NCBI GenBank assembly: GCA_008692225.1
Contig: VICG01000009.1
Location: 310,001 to 374,000, forward strand
Source of the DNA: Monilinia fructicola
Taxonomy: Eukaryota > Ascomycota > Leotiomycetes > Helotiales > Sclerotiniaceae
Reading direction: 5' to 3'
DNA: 64,000 nt
The notes under the pieces are model-generated. The model was given only the letters and a program-made list of their open reading frames with translations, was not told the origin of the DNA and ran no database searches. This document shows positions 22,901 to 35,517 of this stretch, piece by piece (positions within the stretch are counted from its first letter, which is position 1; every line of letters starts with the position of its first letter). The position numbers and the translations under genes were made by a program.

Positions 22901-25330
22901 ACTACTTTCGACGTAGAACATCGAATGTTCGATGGGAGGGTTAGGCTCCTCGGGGAAGGCTCTTGCGTGAAAGGCAGACCTGGTCCAGGAAATTTTCGCG
23001 AATTGAGACGGCCGATGCGACCAATGGGAGGTTTGGGGGAAGAGGTGAGAAATCAGATGCATGAATGATGGGAGGTTGAGAAGGTCTGTGAAGAAGATGG
23101 TGAAGAGGAAGTTGAGCAACGTTTGCGAGGATTGAGATGGCATTACAAAGTCTAAAGATCCCAATTCAAGTTGAAACTTTGGATCGGTAGTGCAAACGAG
23201 ACTTCGGCATGGTGAGATATTTTTATTTTATTTTGCTTTGGTTTCGTGGCCTCATTTTCTCTCGGGGAGTTGGGAAGAAAGGCCATCTTCACTGTCCTAT
23301 AGACTCATGGATCATGGTAGATGAATCGGCGATTAGATAAGATCACAGTATCACTCAACACGTAAAGTCATCTTCTCCGGGGAAATGTTACTGGTCCCGA
23401 GAACAGATATCTGCCCATTTCAACTTATATTACCCGACAGAGCGCATAAGAATCTAAACAGGTGGATTATGGGACCAAACTGATCGACACGAGGGCCAAG
23501 AGGATTCGAGAGTGGTTCAGGCCGATGACAGAGGGCTCAAACCGATGGAGGATCCTGGTTTGGAAGATAAAAACTCAATTCGTAGAACTCTTCGAAGATC
23601 GGGAAGAACGTTCTAAGCTATGTGCAGCAGAGGCTTGGCTTCTGAGTATCAAAGATATCGTTGAGTGCTGAGGAGCCTACATTGAGTTCAAGCAGAAACC
23701 CAGCGCGGGAACACCACAGACTCGGACATTTAATAGCACCCAACATGAAACTGGTTATCATCTGATTAACATGCTCGCATCTTCCGACGTCATTCTATTG
23801 TAAATCAGATAAATGTGAAACGACAAGTGCGGGTGGAAAAGGAGGTGGCCAGATCAATCCGGAGATCAATTCTCATTCGAAGTGATATGGATATGTGAAA
23901 CGAGAACGAAGACACGAGGAAGGAATATTGTCAGGGCACTTTACCGTCACAATGCTCGTAAATAACAGGCTTGTCCAACGTGAATATATGAAGAAAATAC
24001 TCCATGGGATGTATGATAAGAGGGATGGTGACATTAAGAGCTGTCAGTTCCTCGTACTCACACTCAAACTAGTTCATGAAGCACAGACTAAAATGACGTT
24101 GTAATCATTGGTACACGTTTCGAACATTGATGACAGACTTCCAAATGGTTCCAAGGAGAGAACTCAAAATTCAAACTTTTGGACCAAAATAGACTTCACA
24201 GATTGGCTCCTCATCCGTTCCCAGCATGGTGTAGTTGCCGTGTTTCTGGGGTACATCATGCTTCACCCTAGAGCAAGAGGGTTATCCCGACGAGCACAGT
24301 TGCAAGGCTGGACGAATACCGAGTCTTGGGCATTTGGTGGTCAGTAGTACGAGTACGTCGTACGATGTTCGAAACTTTGTTGTTCATCGTTCGTTCAATG
24401 GAAGGTTCATCAAAGAGTGTAAGCTTACCATGCATAGTAAATTGTTTTCGTCGAGGATATGGCTGAGCATAGAGTATGATGGTTGAACGACATGAAAGTT
24501 TCAGCCACAAGGAACATCTTGGCCATTTGGATGTATATTATGCAGTTTGTGTGTTGATATTGAATAGGAGGTGGATGAAGGATGGATGGATGGATGGATG
24601 GATGGATGCAAAGAGGAGTTGGTGATGGTATTCGTCGTCGTCGTCGTTGTTGTTGTTCTTGTCAACATTGATGAAGTCAGGTTGATGTGAAAATCAAGAT
24701 AGATGTCCACGAGTGGATGTCCACGGATATGTATGTACTATGTATGTATGTATGTGATATGTACTCTGGAGTCTGTACAAGTAACAAGTACTCTCTCTAG
24801 GTTGTTGTTTAATTATTTGAGTGGATATCAAAGAGCGACGCCTTGGCCGGTGTGAATACCACCGTAATCAGAGTGCCAGGTTGATTGTACAAGCGTGGAC
24901 TGTATTACGTTCCGTTTGATTGGTAAGTTGGTAAGGCTGGAGATGAGAATTTTCCGTCGAATCACATGCCATGCATGGAGATTTTCGATCATGTGTTTCA
25001 GAGAATGTCCATGGGACTGCGTGCTTTGCTACTGCACGGAGGTTGATAGGGATGTCCACGGGTAGTGGAGGCAATGTACAGTACTGTACAGTAATGATTT
25101 ACACAGTCAGTGATACCGGACAGTACATACATACATACATACATACATACATACATACATACCCGTGGACATACATACATACATACATACATACATACAG
25201 TGCAGTGCAGTATTCCAAGGTTAATGAAAACATTCGTATCCATCCTCTCCGGAGTAAACGGCGGGACAGCGACGCCAGGGTAGTCCGTGCGAGGATGAAA
25301 ACCTTGAATCATACAGTTTGATTGGTCGAG
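22901..25330. other. Intergenic, no gene seen; tetranucleotide repeats at the right end
   Basis: Only short frames without domains. A GGAT run lies at 24580-24610, a CGT/TGT run at 24630-24655 and a TATG run at 24735-24755. The motif GTCCACGGGTA occurs at 25054-25064. Confidence 0.5.
25125..25199. repeat. CATA tetranucleotide repeat split by the TACCCGTGGAC motif
   Basis: Two runs of CATA units flank a single TACCCGTGGAC (25160-25170). That motif is the reverse complement of the GTCCACGGGTA motif found elsewhere in the window. Confidence 0.85.
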
Positions 25331-25700
25331 TAGCAAATTTGAATCAGGAAATTAATTTTAAGAAAATCTCTTAATCTATTAATCTTCAAGTCCTTTAATC
25401 TAGTATCTACGTCTTTTAATAATAAATAGATAATTAATATAACTATAATCTTAGTTTTACTTTAATAATATACTATTAAATAGATTTATAATAATAGATT
25501 AAAACTTAATACTTATTAAAACTATAAATATTAATAATTCTATTTATATATTCTAGACCGTTTAGTATAACGCTTATTAAGCGAAAGGGTTGTATTCTTA
25601 TATTCTACTCGATATATAACTATCTAGGTATAATATACTATCGACTAATAATAGTATAGTCTATAGTATAGTATCTTCCTACTAATCAAAAATACACAGA
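25331..25700. repeat. AT-rich block, probable RIP-decayed repeat
   Basis: Abrupt switch to very AT-rich sequence with almost no CpG-containing or C-rich words, except small islands such as CGCTTATTAAGCG. No open frame. It resembles the other AT-rich blocks of this window, which contain mutated repeat copies. Confidence 0.5.
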
Positions 25701-27290
25701 GTATACAAACTTACAAATTTACCCAGAATGAGAAGATTTCCTACCAGGAACATCCAAGTAGATAGATACTGTATGTACTGCATGTACATGTACAATCCAG
25801 CGGGTTCCCATTAAACCCCGATTTGAATCCGATCAGATCCCGTTGATGATCCGGCTAGCAAGCAGCTACTGTAAGTACATACATGACGGGCGGACATCAG
25901 CTCTTCGGACATATTGCCCGAAGCTGAAAAGCTTATGTTTATATACCTAGGTGCTAGGTCTTAGGTCCAGGTACCAAGGGGTGAACGGAAGAGTGGTGTC
26001 CCATGATACCTCGTCGAGGGTGGTCATCATCTCTCTCTGGAGTCTCTTCTCCTGACTCTGCACGGTATTTCTCATCGTTTGGTGACTGTATGGGGAGGGG
26101 ACGAACACATGGAGTTAGACTTGTTGATGATGGGAATTGTCAAAATAGATAATGGAGGACGGATAGCGTAGTAGGTATATACGTACATACGTACGTACGT
26201 ACATACTGTGCTGTATGGATCATTGCATGGTGAGATTGGAAGGATTGGAAGATTTCCAAAGTGTTATTGAGAAATCCTGAGATAAAAAAGTCTTCTTTGT
26301 GCCATGCAGTCCTGTACACTGCACAGTCAACACTCAACAGTCGTCTCCAGCTACGGGTACCTACTTACCTTCAATCCCAATCTGGCGTGGTGGTTAAAGA
26401 GAGACCCGTCGACCCGTGGATCTCTAGACCCGTAGACCCGTGGACCCGTGGACCCGTGGACCTGGAGGGGGTACGGTAGTGTACATTTGGCACAGACCGA
26501 GGTAAATTGACACGGGCTGATAACTCGATATGATTGAGTAATTTACGCACCCACACCAAATCGAAGCAAACTGTTTAGTATTTACCAAACTTTGGTTTGA
26601 ACGTTTTGATGTAAAGATTGCCCAAAGGGGTTAGTCACCATTTTAGCTCTCTCGTCTCCGGGCTATGCAACTTTATTCTGCACAGTACTGAGTACAGAGT
26701 ACTGTAGTAGAGTACTCACCTGTACTGCATCCAATCATCCTCACACGGTTCATGGATCACATCCATGTGGCTATCACTATTAGTAATCATCACATAATCT
26801 TCATACAGTCTTGTCCTGTGTATACTCCGTAATGGACTAGATATTCCGTAGGTATCTATGGATACTTACTATGTAGTAGTTTCAAACCCAAAAGAAAAAA
26901 AGGAAGAAAAAAAAGGAAAAAGAATAAAAAGCCAAAATGATCGCCGAGATTGATCGATGATGAAACCACCGAGTGGAAAGGAAAGATCGGAACCCTCATC
27001 CTGTCCTGTCCTGTAATGATACAGTAAGTTGATAGATATATGTATGATCCACCAGAAAGATGGATTAGTCAAGGGAAGATTCATGCACAAAAATGTTGGT
27101 TGGTGATGAAGAGCAGAGATCCAGAAACAAAGCATCAAGAGTTGGTGGATTGGATGGCCGTGGACCTACCATATCGTCCTCTCGAGAGTCCCTGGTTAGT
27201 TAACATTCCAGATGGAGAAGGAGAGACTGTTGTATTTATACAATCTATAATGATATTACAACCCATTTAGATTGCTTTTATCTTAGAGAG
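25701..27290. other. Intergenic, no gene seen
   Basis: Short frames only. It includes one copy of TACTCCGTA (26823-26831) and the ACCCGTGGAC minisatellite at about 26401-26464. Confidence 0.5.
26401..26464. repeat. Short GACCCGTGGA-type minisatellite
   Basis: About six imperfect units of roughly 9-12 bp with the core GACCCGTGG or GACCCGTAG. The core shares ACCCGTGGAC with the dispersed motif described in the findings. Confidence 0.7.
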
Positions 27291-27293
27291 AAT

Positions 27294-27506
27294 GTATATA
27301 AATGTATATAAATATATATAAATGTATATAAATATATATAAATATATATAAATGTATATAAATGTATATAAATGTATATAAATGTATATAAATGTATATA
27401 AAATGTATATAAATGTATATAAATGTATATAAATGTATATAAATGTATATAAATATAATATATAAAATATATATAAATATATATAAATATATATAAATAT
27501 ATATAA

Positions 27507-27567
<61 letters not shown>

Positions 27568-27730
27568 TATATAAATATATATAAATATATATAAATATAT
27601 ATATAAATATATAAATATAATAAATATATATAAATATATATATAAATATATATAAATATATATAAATATATATATAAATATAATAAATATATATAAATAT
27701 ATATAAATATATATAATATATATAAAAAGA
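27294..27730. repeat. AT-only microsatellite array (TATATAAATG / TATATAAA units)
   Basis: About 440 bp made almost wholly of A and T, with 10-12 bp units TATAAATGTA at the left and TATATAAATA plus a pure TA run (about 27519-27562) further right. The long Tyr/Ile-rich frame across it on the minus strand is only the translation of the repeat. Confidence 0.9.
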
Positions 27731-27740
27731 TAAAAATATA

Positions 27741-29097
27741 TTTATATACATATACGTATTATATATACTTACTATATATATTATACGTATATTATATATA
27801 ACCTCACATTATCAATCGATGCTCTATTCTCATTCATCTTATCAGCTCCTACTTTATATAACAAGGTTGCCCAGGTGGTTACCTGAGTAAGTACAGCATC
27901 CATCGCATCTCCCTAGTACCTCCTCACACATGGATATCCTCAGCTTTCCATCTTTCCCGCCTTCCAGCCTCAATTCTAGAAAAGGATATCTGCGCCACTA
28001 ATGCATGATTGGCAGCCCAGTACTGTGCAGTCTGTAGTTCTACTGTATTGTACGTATGATTAATATATGTACCGTACCGTGGTCCGTAAGTATATGTAGG
28101 TAAGTACAAGGAATGTCTACAAGTATTGTACATACAACTCAAATTTCCTCATGTTTCTTTGGTAAGGTTAGATATTGGCTGGAGGTGATATTGGCTGGAG
28201 TGATATTGGCTGGAGATGATATTGGCTGTAGGTGATATTGGCTGTAAGTGATATTGGCTGTATGTAATATTGAATAGAACTAATTTCCTCGAGTACGTAG
28301 TATATCAAAAAGAAAACTTCCCCTTCCCCTTCATCCATCATCTTTTCTCCGCGAAGGATTCTTGATTGACTTATTAGGTATCTATCCATGGATATCCTTA
28401 ATTACTCATACTACTCGTCAAAAATCATATGAAACTATCTCCAAAATTGTCCCCAAAATTATCCCCTCCCTTCCATGAAAAAGATATCCATGAATACAAT
28501 CTACAATCTACAATCTACTCTGTACAGTAGATACACAATCTCTCTATTTAACCTTTATATACATGCTCCGTACATATTCATATTCATATTCATATTCATG
28601 TCCATTGTCCCAGTCTCCCATATGACCCTCCCCTCCATCAACCCAGCTCGGCGCATCCACCTACACGTTAACCATCAATCCTAGGTCGTATCCATAAACC
28701 CATAACTTCAAACTCCATAACTGATGAGGTTACGACTACAACTAGTATGGTTCTTTATCTCAGCTTGAATAGTTACTCGAGAATGAATTGAACCTCCCCT
28801 CCTCTTCTAAACTTCTACATCTACATCTACCTCTCTCTACCTCTACCTCTACCTCTACATCTACATCTACTCTGTCCTGTGTGTTATCTTGAGAGGAAGG
28901 TTATTAGGTTACTAATATATCAATTCAATTTACGGAGTCCTGGTATATACCAAATTCTCGTCATTTCATTAAATTCCTACCTTTTCCAAGCAATTTCCGA
29001 ATCGGGGCACCTTTTCCATCAAGTGTCCTCTCCTCTTTCTCTTCTTTCTACCTTTCATTTTATATACGCCTTCTCTTTCGAAAGGAACTAAACCACA
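27741..29097. other. Intergenic, no gene seen; short tandem repeats
   Basis: Contains a GATATTGGCTG(G/T)AG-type repeat of about 15 bp (28172-28262) and a CTACAT/CTACCT run (28817-28872). No conserved protein. Confidence 0.5.
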
Positions 29098-30160
29098 TTG
29101 CTATTGTACTATAAAACATCTTCAAATTTACTTCCATCAAACTCATCCAACCCATACATACCCGACATACATACATCAACCCAAAAAATATCTCGGTTCT
29201 CATACCCGCACCTCCTTCATCCTGGATCACGGATAATACCTATTCACCAACCCGTTCTCGTCAACGCCGCTCCTCAGTTGGAACTTGGAAGACGCTCGCA
29301 TCGAAGTCTATTGGAGGAGAAATTCTTGTTACCAAAACGCCCCCCTCCCCCCCCTAAAAAATACATCAAAGATCTCACATTAGGCAAAGAAAGATTCATA
29401 CTTCAAAAGATACTGCAGACTTAATTTAGCATCAAAGAAACTTTCAAACCCAGCCTCTTACGGCCCCTTGCCGAATCTATCCTCGAACTATGTACCGCTC
29501 TTCGGGCAGTTGAAGACCTCCTCGAAAACTCTAATTCCACCTAGAACACCCTGGTTCTTCTTCAACCTTCCCGCAGCCATGGATACCACTCTAATTACTT
29601 TCATGTTGTGAGTCTAAATTAGTTTCGGTCCCTCCCTGAATTCAAATGCGATATCGTGTCACGTGTTATACAAGCGCATTGATTAACCCTTGATACACCA
29701 TTGGGTGGTGAGAAACTTTGTTTCTCAATGCCGCCAAAGCTCAATAGCTTTGATCCTTACATCGGCGTCAAGAGAGATATGGAAAAGTTTACCATTGAAA
29801 TCCAGACTGCTCAACGACCGTTGAAGGCTTCGCGATGGTGTCCTGTTTCAGTTCGAGGCAAAGTGCCTAGCTCTCTCCCCAGTCTATATCAACCTTAATA
29901 TTGATCAGTAGATGAACTGTCATCATGCGCTTGGTCAATAAAGTTTGTTATGCCAAAGCATCCACAATGACCGTATCGTTGTTTCGTCAAAACTTTGGTA
30001 TGCGGGAAGCAGTTCTAGTCAAAGTTTGTGGCTTCTGCTTTGCCCCATGTGTGATAGGCATCTACGAATCCCATGGAGATCTCGGTGGACAGTGGGTTGC
30101 ATTTGGATATAAGAGATCATCTCTCCATGAGCAGGAGAAAACTATTTTATCATAATAACT
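29098..30160 (+). other. Coding-like but interrupted region upstream of the glycogen-binding-domain gene
   Basis: One reading frame from 29098 to 29898 looks protein-like (for example LLRPLAESILELCTALRAVE and FDPYIGVKRDMEKFTIEIQ). It is broken by a few isolated stops (TAA near 29422, TAG near 29542, TAG near 29618, TGA near 29682). Two of these could be one-base changes of CAA and TGG codons. A further frame at 29925-30155 has FAPCVIGIYESHGDLGGQWV. It may be the 5' part of the next gene with unrecognised introns or errors, or a decayed gene. I recognise no family. Confidence 0.35.
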
Positions 30161-30180
30161 AATTTTGACAATCTTTAGTC

Positions 30181-31572
30181 AAGCAACACCTAGAACACAA
30201 TCCGTCCATCTTGTTGGATCTTGGGATAATTTCACAAAACGATATCCAATGGAGCGAGATTTGAGACGTTCGCGTGAGCAGTGGCGGGCTGCCACACATT
30301 TGATGATATCATTTGTGATGGTGAGGGAAACAATTCCATGAAGAGGACTGGTGGTTTGAAGATGGCTTCAACATATTATTACTACGTATGTTCATGGTTC
30401 CAGCATCACGATGAAGATGCTGACAATGATTTACAGTATGAGCTTGATGATGGGATTGAAGTGCACACGACACCGCCATCCCTTTTACGACTACTTGCCC
30501 TTATATGCCAGGTCAGCCAGTCAATATTCTCTGGGTCCCCGTCGAGGTCTCATCGCCACGACTTCGAAGCGGCTCCGTGGATTCCATCAACATGGCAGAA
30601 GCCAAAACATTGAATCCTGCCGATAAATTCATGACGCCTCGAGCTCCCCCACTAAAGCCAGGCGTTGCAAGATCTACTTCATTGTCATCATCGCATGCAG
30701 AGATGTCGGAAAAACAATGCTCCTTGGCAAAAGATAAAAAGCTTGGTTGGGCAACGAAGCTATTTTCGGGCCGTCGACCAAGAACTTCATCGCCAATCGA
30801 ATCGCTTACTCCAAGAAGATCATCGGAGTCTGATGCCGGCCAAGCTGCAACACGGTCTAGCAATTCGTCACATTCAAGCACTATCCATCAGCCTAGCCCA
30901 CTTCATTCCAAGCCAGTTTCACGAACCCCATCTCCCATCAGAGTGTACGATTCCATTCACAACAATCTCATCGCTCTGGGCATTCCCGAGGAAATCCCCG
31001 AAGAAGATGATGACAACTTTGCCACACAATTTAAGGAATCAAAAGACGAGAACAGTTTTACCCGATTGTCTCCTGCGCCATCTCGCCGACAGGCTTCACC
31101 AGTCTTCAATACTTCCAAACCACTTCCACAACTACCAGAGGATGCATTGAAATCTCCACATTCACCACCTCTTCCTCCTAACCTTTCTTTGACCCTACCA
31201 AGGTCTCATTTTTCAGTCTCCACCATCTCAACCGTTACCTCTCCAACCGACAGTCAGTTTGGTTTCAGCGATACCTCATCAACCTTCGATTCATATGATG
31301 AAAGCGACTTGACTGAAGAAACTGGAGATACCTTTACATACAATCCAATGATTTCAGAGGTAGAAAAGAGAAGGTTCATTGGTTATAGTTTGCCCGATGA
31401 AGAATATGCTTCGGAACAAACCATTCGAAAGGTTACGATATCACGAAGCACCAGTAACGATACCTATCCTCGCGATCCCAGATTCACCGAGGGTATGAAA
31501 AAAAGCAGAAGTGCCTTGGCAGATTTCTTGGACGATATGGGATATTTGGGTGAAACCATCTCGGATAAATGA
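30181..31572 (+). CDS. Protein with N-terminal AMPK-beta/CBM48-like glycogen-binding domain and disordered tail
   Basis: The first conserved stretch is TQSVHLVGSWDNFTKRYPM (about 30197-30253), typical of the E-set/CBM48 fold of AMPK beta subunits, which binds glycogen-like glucans. It continues as GCHTFDDIICDGEG and GGLKMASTYYYY, an intron at 30386-30436 (GTATGT...TTACAG), then ELDDGIEVH and CPYMPGQPVNILWVPVEV. The long tail (30505-31572) is Ser/Pro-rich and acidic and ends ...SALADFLDDMGYLGETISDK. Two frame jumps are needed: one missing G near 30285-30288 and one indel near 30483-30486. The true 5' end is not found; an acceptor site just before 30181 suggests at least one upstream exon. Role unknown. 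A link to glycogen or to Snf1 signalling is inference from the domain alone. Confidence 0.75.
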
Positions 31573-32409
31573 GAGGTTTGAAACTGTATGATTAGTGTAT
31601 ATACGATGGTTGGAAGCAGAATCTTCACGGAGCTGACGGAATGTATAAAAGACGGATCGATATTACGATAACAAGGAGGTGATGGATGAATGATATCTTT
31701 GCAGCATTTTGGCGAAGGAACTTTGGAAGATACTATCTTGTGGTTTAGCATGGAGTTATATGGTTGTGAAAATGGAGATGTATAAGTATAAGTACTTGTG
31801 CAAATGGAATGGCAATGGCAATGGCAATGGCAATGGAGATAGAATTGGGCACATATGACAAAGCTGGTCTTGCATGTATGTATCAAGATGGGCAAGTGCA
31901 AGAGATCTGGGCAACAGATGGGTACCTCGGGGGTATAGGATGTCGGCATCGATATCGAGATTCATATTGAGCTAGGAGGTTGATGGACGCGTGGTATAAT
32001 GGAGGAGGTGGAGGGTGAGGTGAGGGTCTGGTTTTATATACCTACCTACCGCTTTGATTGCGTAGTATATATACATACATTTATATCCAACATCATATAT
32101 CCCAACCTTGAGATTATGATATACCTTTTGAATTTTGTATGTCTTTTGTATGTGTGTGTGTGTGTATGTGTATGTGTGTATGTATGTATGTGTATGTGTG
32201 TGTATGTGTGTATATATGCGTATGTATGTGTGTGTGTATGTATGTGTATATGTGTATATGTGTATATATATATGTGTGTATGTGTGTATGTATATGTATG
32301 TATGTATGTATGTATGTATATGTATATCTATATATATGTCTATATATATAAAATTAATTATATATTAATATCTAAAGACTTATTATTTGAAATACTTTTA
32401 ATATTCTTA
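31573..32409. other. Intergenic, no gene seen; TG/TA microsatellite
   Basis: Downstream of the preceding gene. It includes a GGCAAT run (about 31808-31837) and a long TGTA/TGTG array (about 32147-32338). Frames through the array are repeat translations. Confidence 0.6.
32147..32338. repeat. TGTG/TGTA microsatellite
   Basis: About 190 bp of alternating TGTG, TATG and TGTA units. The Cys/Val/Tyr-rich frames overlapping it are artefacts of the repeat. Confidence 0.9.
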
Positions 32410-33247
32410 AGTCGCCTACCCTACTTCTCGCCACCCCCCTCATTTGGCTAGCATTTCATATTAAAAACGATCATTTTAACGTATTAATAATTTTACAAAA
32501 AATGAATATATATTTTTTAAATTTTAATTAAAGCTTCGATATATAATTATTAATAAATTCTGAAAATCTTGAATTTTTACGATTTTTTTGTAAAAAGTTA
32601 TAAAAGATTATAGAAAATTAAAATTCTAATTTTAGATTTATATATAAATCCTATACAAAATCAAAATCTTTAAAAAAAGTTATATTTATTTAATAAAAAA
32701 TAGCTAAAATAATCTAAAAAAAATTTAAAGAATCTTAAAACTAATTTTAATTGAATATGTTATTTTAATAATATATTATTATTTATAATAAATGTTTAAT
32801 ACGTATTTTTAGATTTTAAACGATAAAATTTTAAATAAAAAATTTAAAATTTCAATTTACTTAATAGTTATAAATTATTATATATATTTTAAATAACTTA
32901 TTTACTATATATTATTAAATAAATCTTATAAAAATTTTATAGATTATTTTTGATTATTTTGTTTAGAAATTATAAATATTTGTTTAAAGTTTTGATTTTG
33001 TATATAATTTCTATACAAATCCAAAACCAAAAATTTTGATTTTCTATAATTTTTTATTACTTTTTATAAAAAAATCGTAAAAATTTAAGATTTTCAAAAT
33101 CTATTAATAATTATATATAAAAGTTTTAAATAAAGTTTAAAAAATATATTTTTATTTTTAATAAAGTTATTAATACGTTAAAATAGCCGTTTTTAATATA
33201 AAATGCTAATTAAATAAAGGGGGTGGCGAAAAGTAGGGTAAGCGACT
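32410..33247. mobile_element. 838-bp fold-back (long inverted repeat) element, RIP-decayed, TA-flanked
   Basis: The left end AGTCGCCTACCCTACTTCTC and the reverse complement of the right end AGTCGCTTACCCTACTTTTC match. The match continues inward through most of each half, giving arms of roughly 370 bp around a loop of about 90 bp. Differences between arms are nearly all C/T or G/A. TA dinucleotides flank both ends (32408-32409 and 33248-33249), which fits a Tc1/mariner (pogo/Fot1-like) insertion. TTAA, also present on both sides, is an alternative target site. No open frame, so it would be non-autonomous. Confidence 0.8.
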
Positions 33248-34970
33248 TAATCATTATATTATTTTTTATTAATCTTTTTATTTAATATACTTTTTGATAT
33301 ACTTTTTAATATACTTTGTAATATAATTATTTATTTTTATTAATATTAATTCGAAACTTTATATTATTATTTTTCGTATTATATTCGTATTTATATTATT
33401 CTCTTTTCTATATTATTCATTACGCAAAAGTAATTATATAATCCTATTATATTAAAAGTAGGGAATAAACTAAAGGTTTATTCTAATTCTTTAATATAAA
33501 TCTTAAATATATAAAGCACTTTATACTTTTATATTAAAAGTTATATATTATTCGTTTATTATATATACTTCTTTTATTTATATATTCTATTAATATATTT
33601 TAATATTAAGAGAAAAATTAAATATTATATAGTTAATCTTAAAATATATTTAAAATACTAATAATATATAAAATATATATATTATAAATAAATATAAAAT
33701 ACTTATTATTATTTATATACTTATATTTTCTATCGTTTTAAAGATTATTACTTCTTATAGTATAACTAAAAGTATTTTATATATTATAAAAAAAGTAATC
33801 GTTTATATAAAATATATTATAATATATATTATATAAAAGTATTCTTTTTTTTTTCTTTCTTTATAATTTATAAATATTTAAATAATTTTAAATATCTTTA
33901 TAGATATTTTCTATATTTTAATATAAGTAAGAATATTATAAAAAATTTGTTTTTAATATTTTTAAACTATATATTATATAAAACCTCTTTAGAGTTTTTA
34001 ATTTATCAATAAATATAATTATTATAGAGATTACTAAATTCTTATTTCTTTATTCTTTATAGAATAATCAAGATTAATATAATAATAAAAATGCCTTATA
34101 ATTAGTCGTAATAAATAATACCTATAGAATTTATATATTCTTTTTACTATAGTAATAATAATATCTTTCTAATAATAATAGATATTATTTTATTATTTTT
34201 AGAAAAAGGAATTATATATCTCTTTAATAAGAATTTAATAAAAATAAAGATTAATAATAGGAAACGTATATTATAACAAAAGCTAATCCTTATTAAACTA
34301 TTTAATACTATCTACTTATAGTTAAAACTATACTATTTACTCTTATTAATAATATTAATAATGCTAGTTATATTGCTTTTACTAATATATTAAAGGTATT
34401 AACTCTAAGGCCGACTTTTTTTTGTATTGATTATATTACGATTATTATAATTAATCTCTTTTGAAAAAAATTATATTTTAGTATTCCTTCTCTTTATTTA
34501 TATATATTTCTTATAAATTAATAGATATACTTAAACTTTAAATTATAATATATAGAATTTAGTCTTTATTTTTATTTTATATAATTTTATATAATTTATA
34601 AGTTTAATTATAATTTTCATTAAGTTATATAATATTAAGATAAATCTTAATATTTTAGATTTTTTAATATTTATAAATTCTATTACGTCGTTATTTATTT
34701 AATATTAACATTTATTATATAAAGTTTTATAGCTAATATTAAAATACTAAATCCATAATAGCTATAAATTATATAAAATTATATTACGATTTCGTTAAAT
34801 AATTATAAGTTTATAAGGTTATTCGCCTATGCCTCTTTAAAAACTCGTCTAACCAAGTAAGGTTACGTAGAATAAAAACAACCAAAATCAACCAATTAAA
34901 ATCTTTTATTCGAAGCTTATAGAGGTATATGGGGCGAATTAATATTTATAATATTTACCCCATCAAACCT
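33248..34970. repeat. Long AT-rich desert, probably RIP-degraded repeat
   Basis: About 1.7 kb of very AT-rich DNA with no open frame. The right edge (about 34830-34970) regains mixed composition (GGTATATGGGGCGAATTAA, TTTACCCCATCAAACC). This could be the end of an old retroelement. I cannot identify the source element from sequence alone. Confidence 0.5.
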
Positions 34971-35517
34971 CCGCATGTAAAGGTTACATATGTACGTAAG
35001 TAAACCTGGGGTTTTGTGAGGGGTGGGTGGCTGGGGTGGTGTGGTGTGGTGTGATGTGATGTGATGAATTGAAGCACCTTGGTTGCGTGAGGAAGGAGGT
35101 TACCTAACTTTAATGGAAGACGGACCTGGATCTGGGATTTGGATTTTTATATACGTGGGCATTATCTGTGTGGAGGAAGTTTGTTTGTAACTGTTTGCGG
35201 CTTGTAGTTGCGGTACGGGTTGGGGGAGGGGAAGGATCTTGTTGCTGTTTGTAATTCGGGGGGCGGTACGCTGGTGAGTTAACGCTGTGAGCGGGTGGTG
35301 GGTTGGTTTGGATTTGGATGGAATGAGAGGCAATTTTATGGATGAGATGTATAGGGAGCGGATGGATTCCCAGTTGGAGGGTGGACTTGGAGATGGGGAT
35401 GATCGGTCGGGTGGCGCTGGGGATAGGGTCACACAGGAACGGGAACAGGAAGAGGAACAATGTCGTGAGTATTGGTCTTGTTCTGTTCTGTGGTATACTG
35501 CTACTTCTATTGTATAC

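Noticed and set aside
25125..25199. CATA runs separated by a unique motif, considered as a CRISPR-like array
   Set aside because: Eukaryotic context, unit of 4 bp, a single spacer-like motif; an ordinary microsatellite.
27278..27751. 157-codon Tyr/Ile-rich frame on the minus strand
   Set aside because: It is the translation of an AT-only microsatellite; no start context, no domain.
31999..32451. Cys/Val/Tyr-rich frames on the plus strand
   Set aside because: Translations of the TGTG/TGTA microsatellite.
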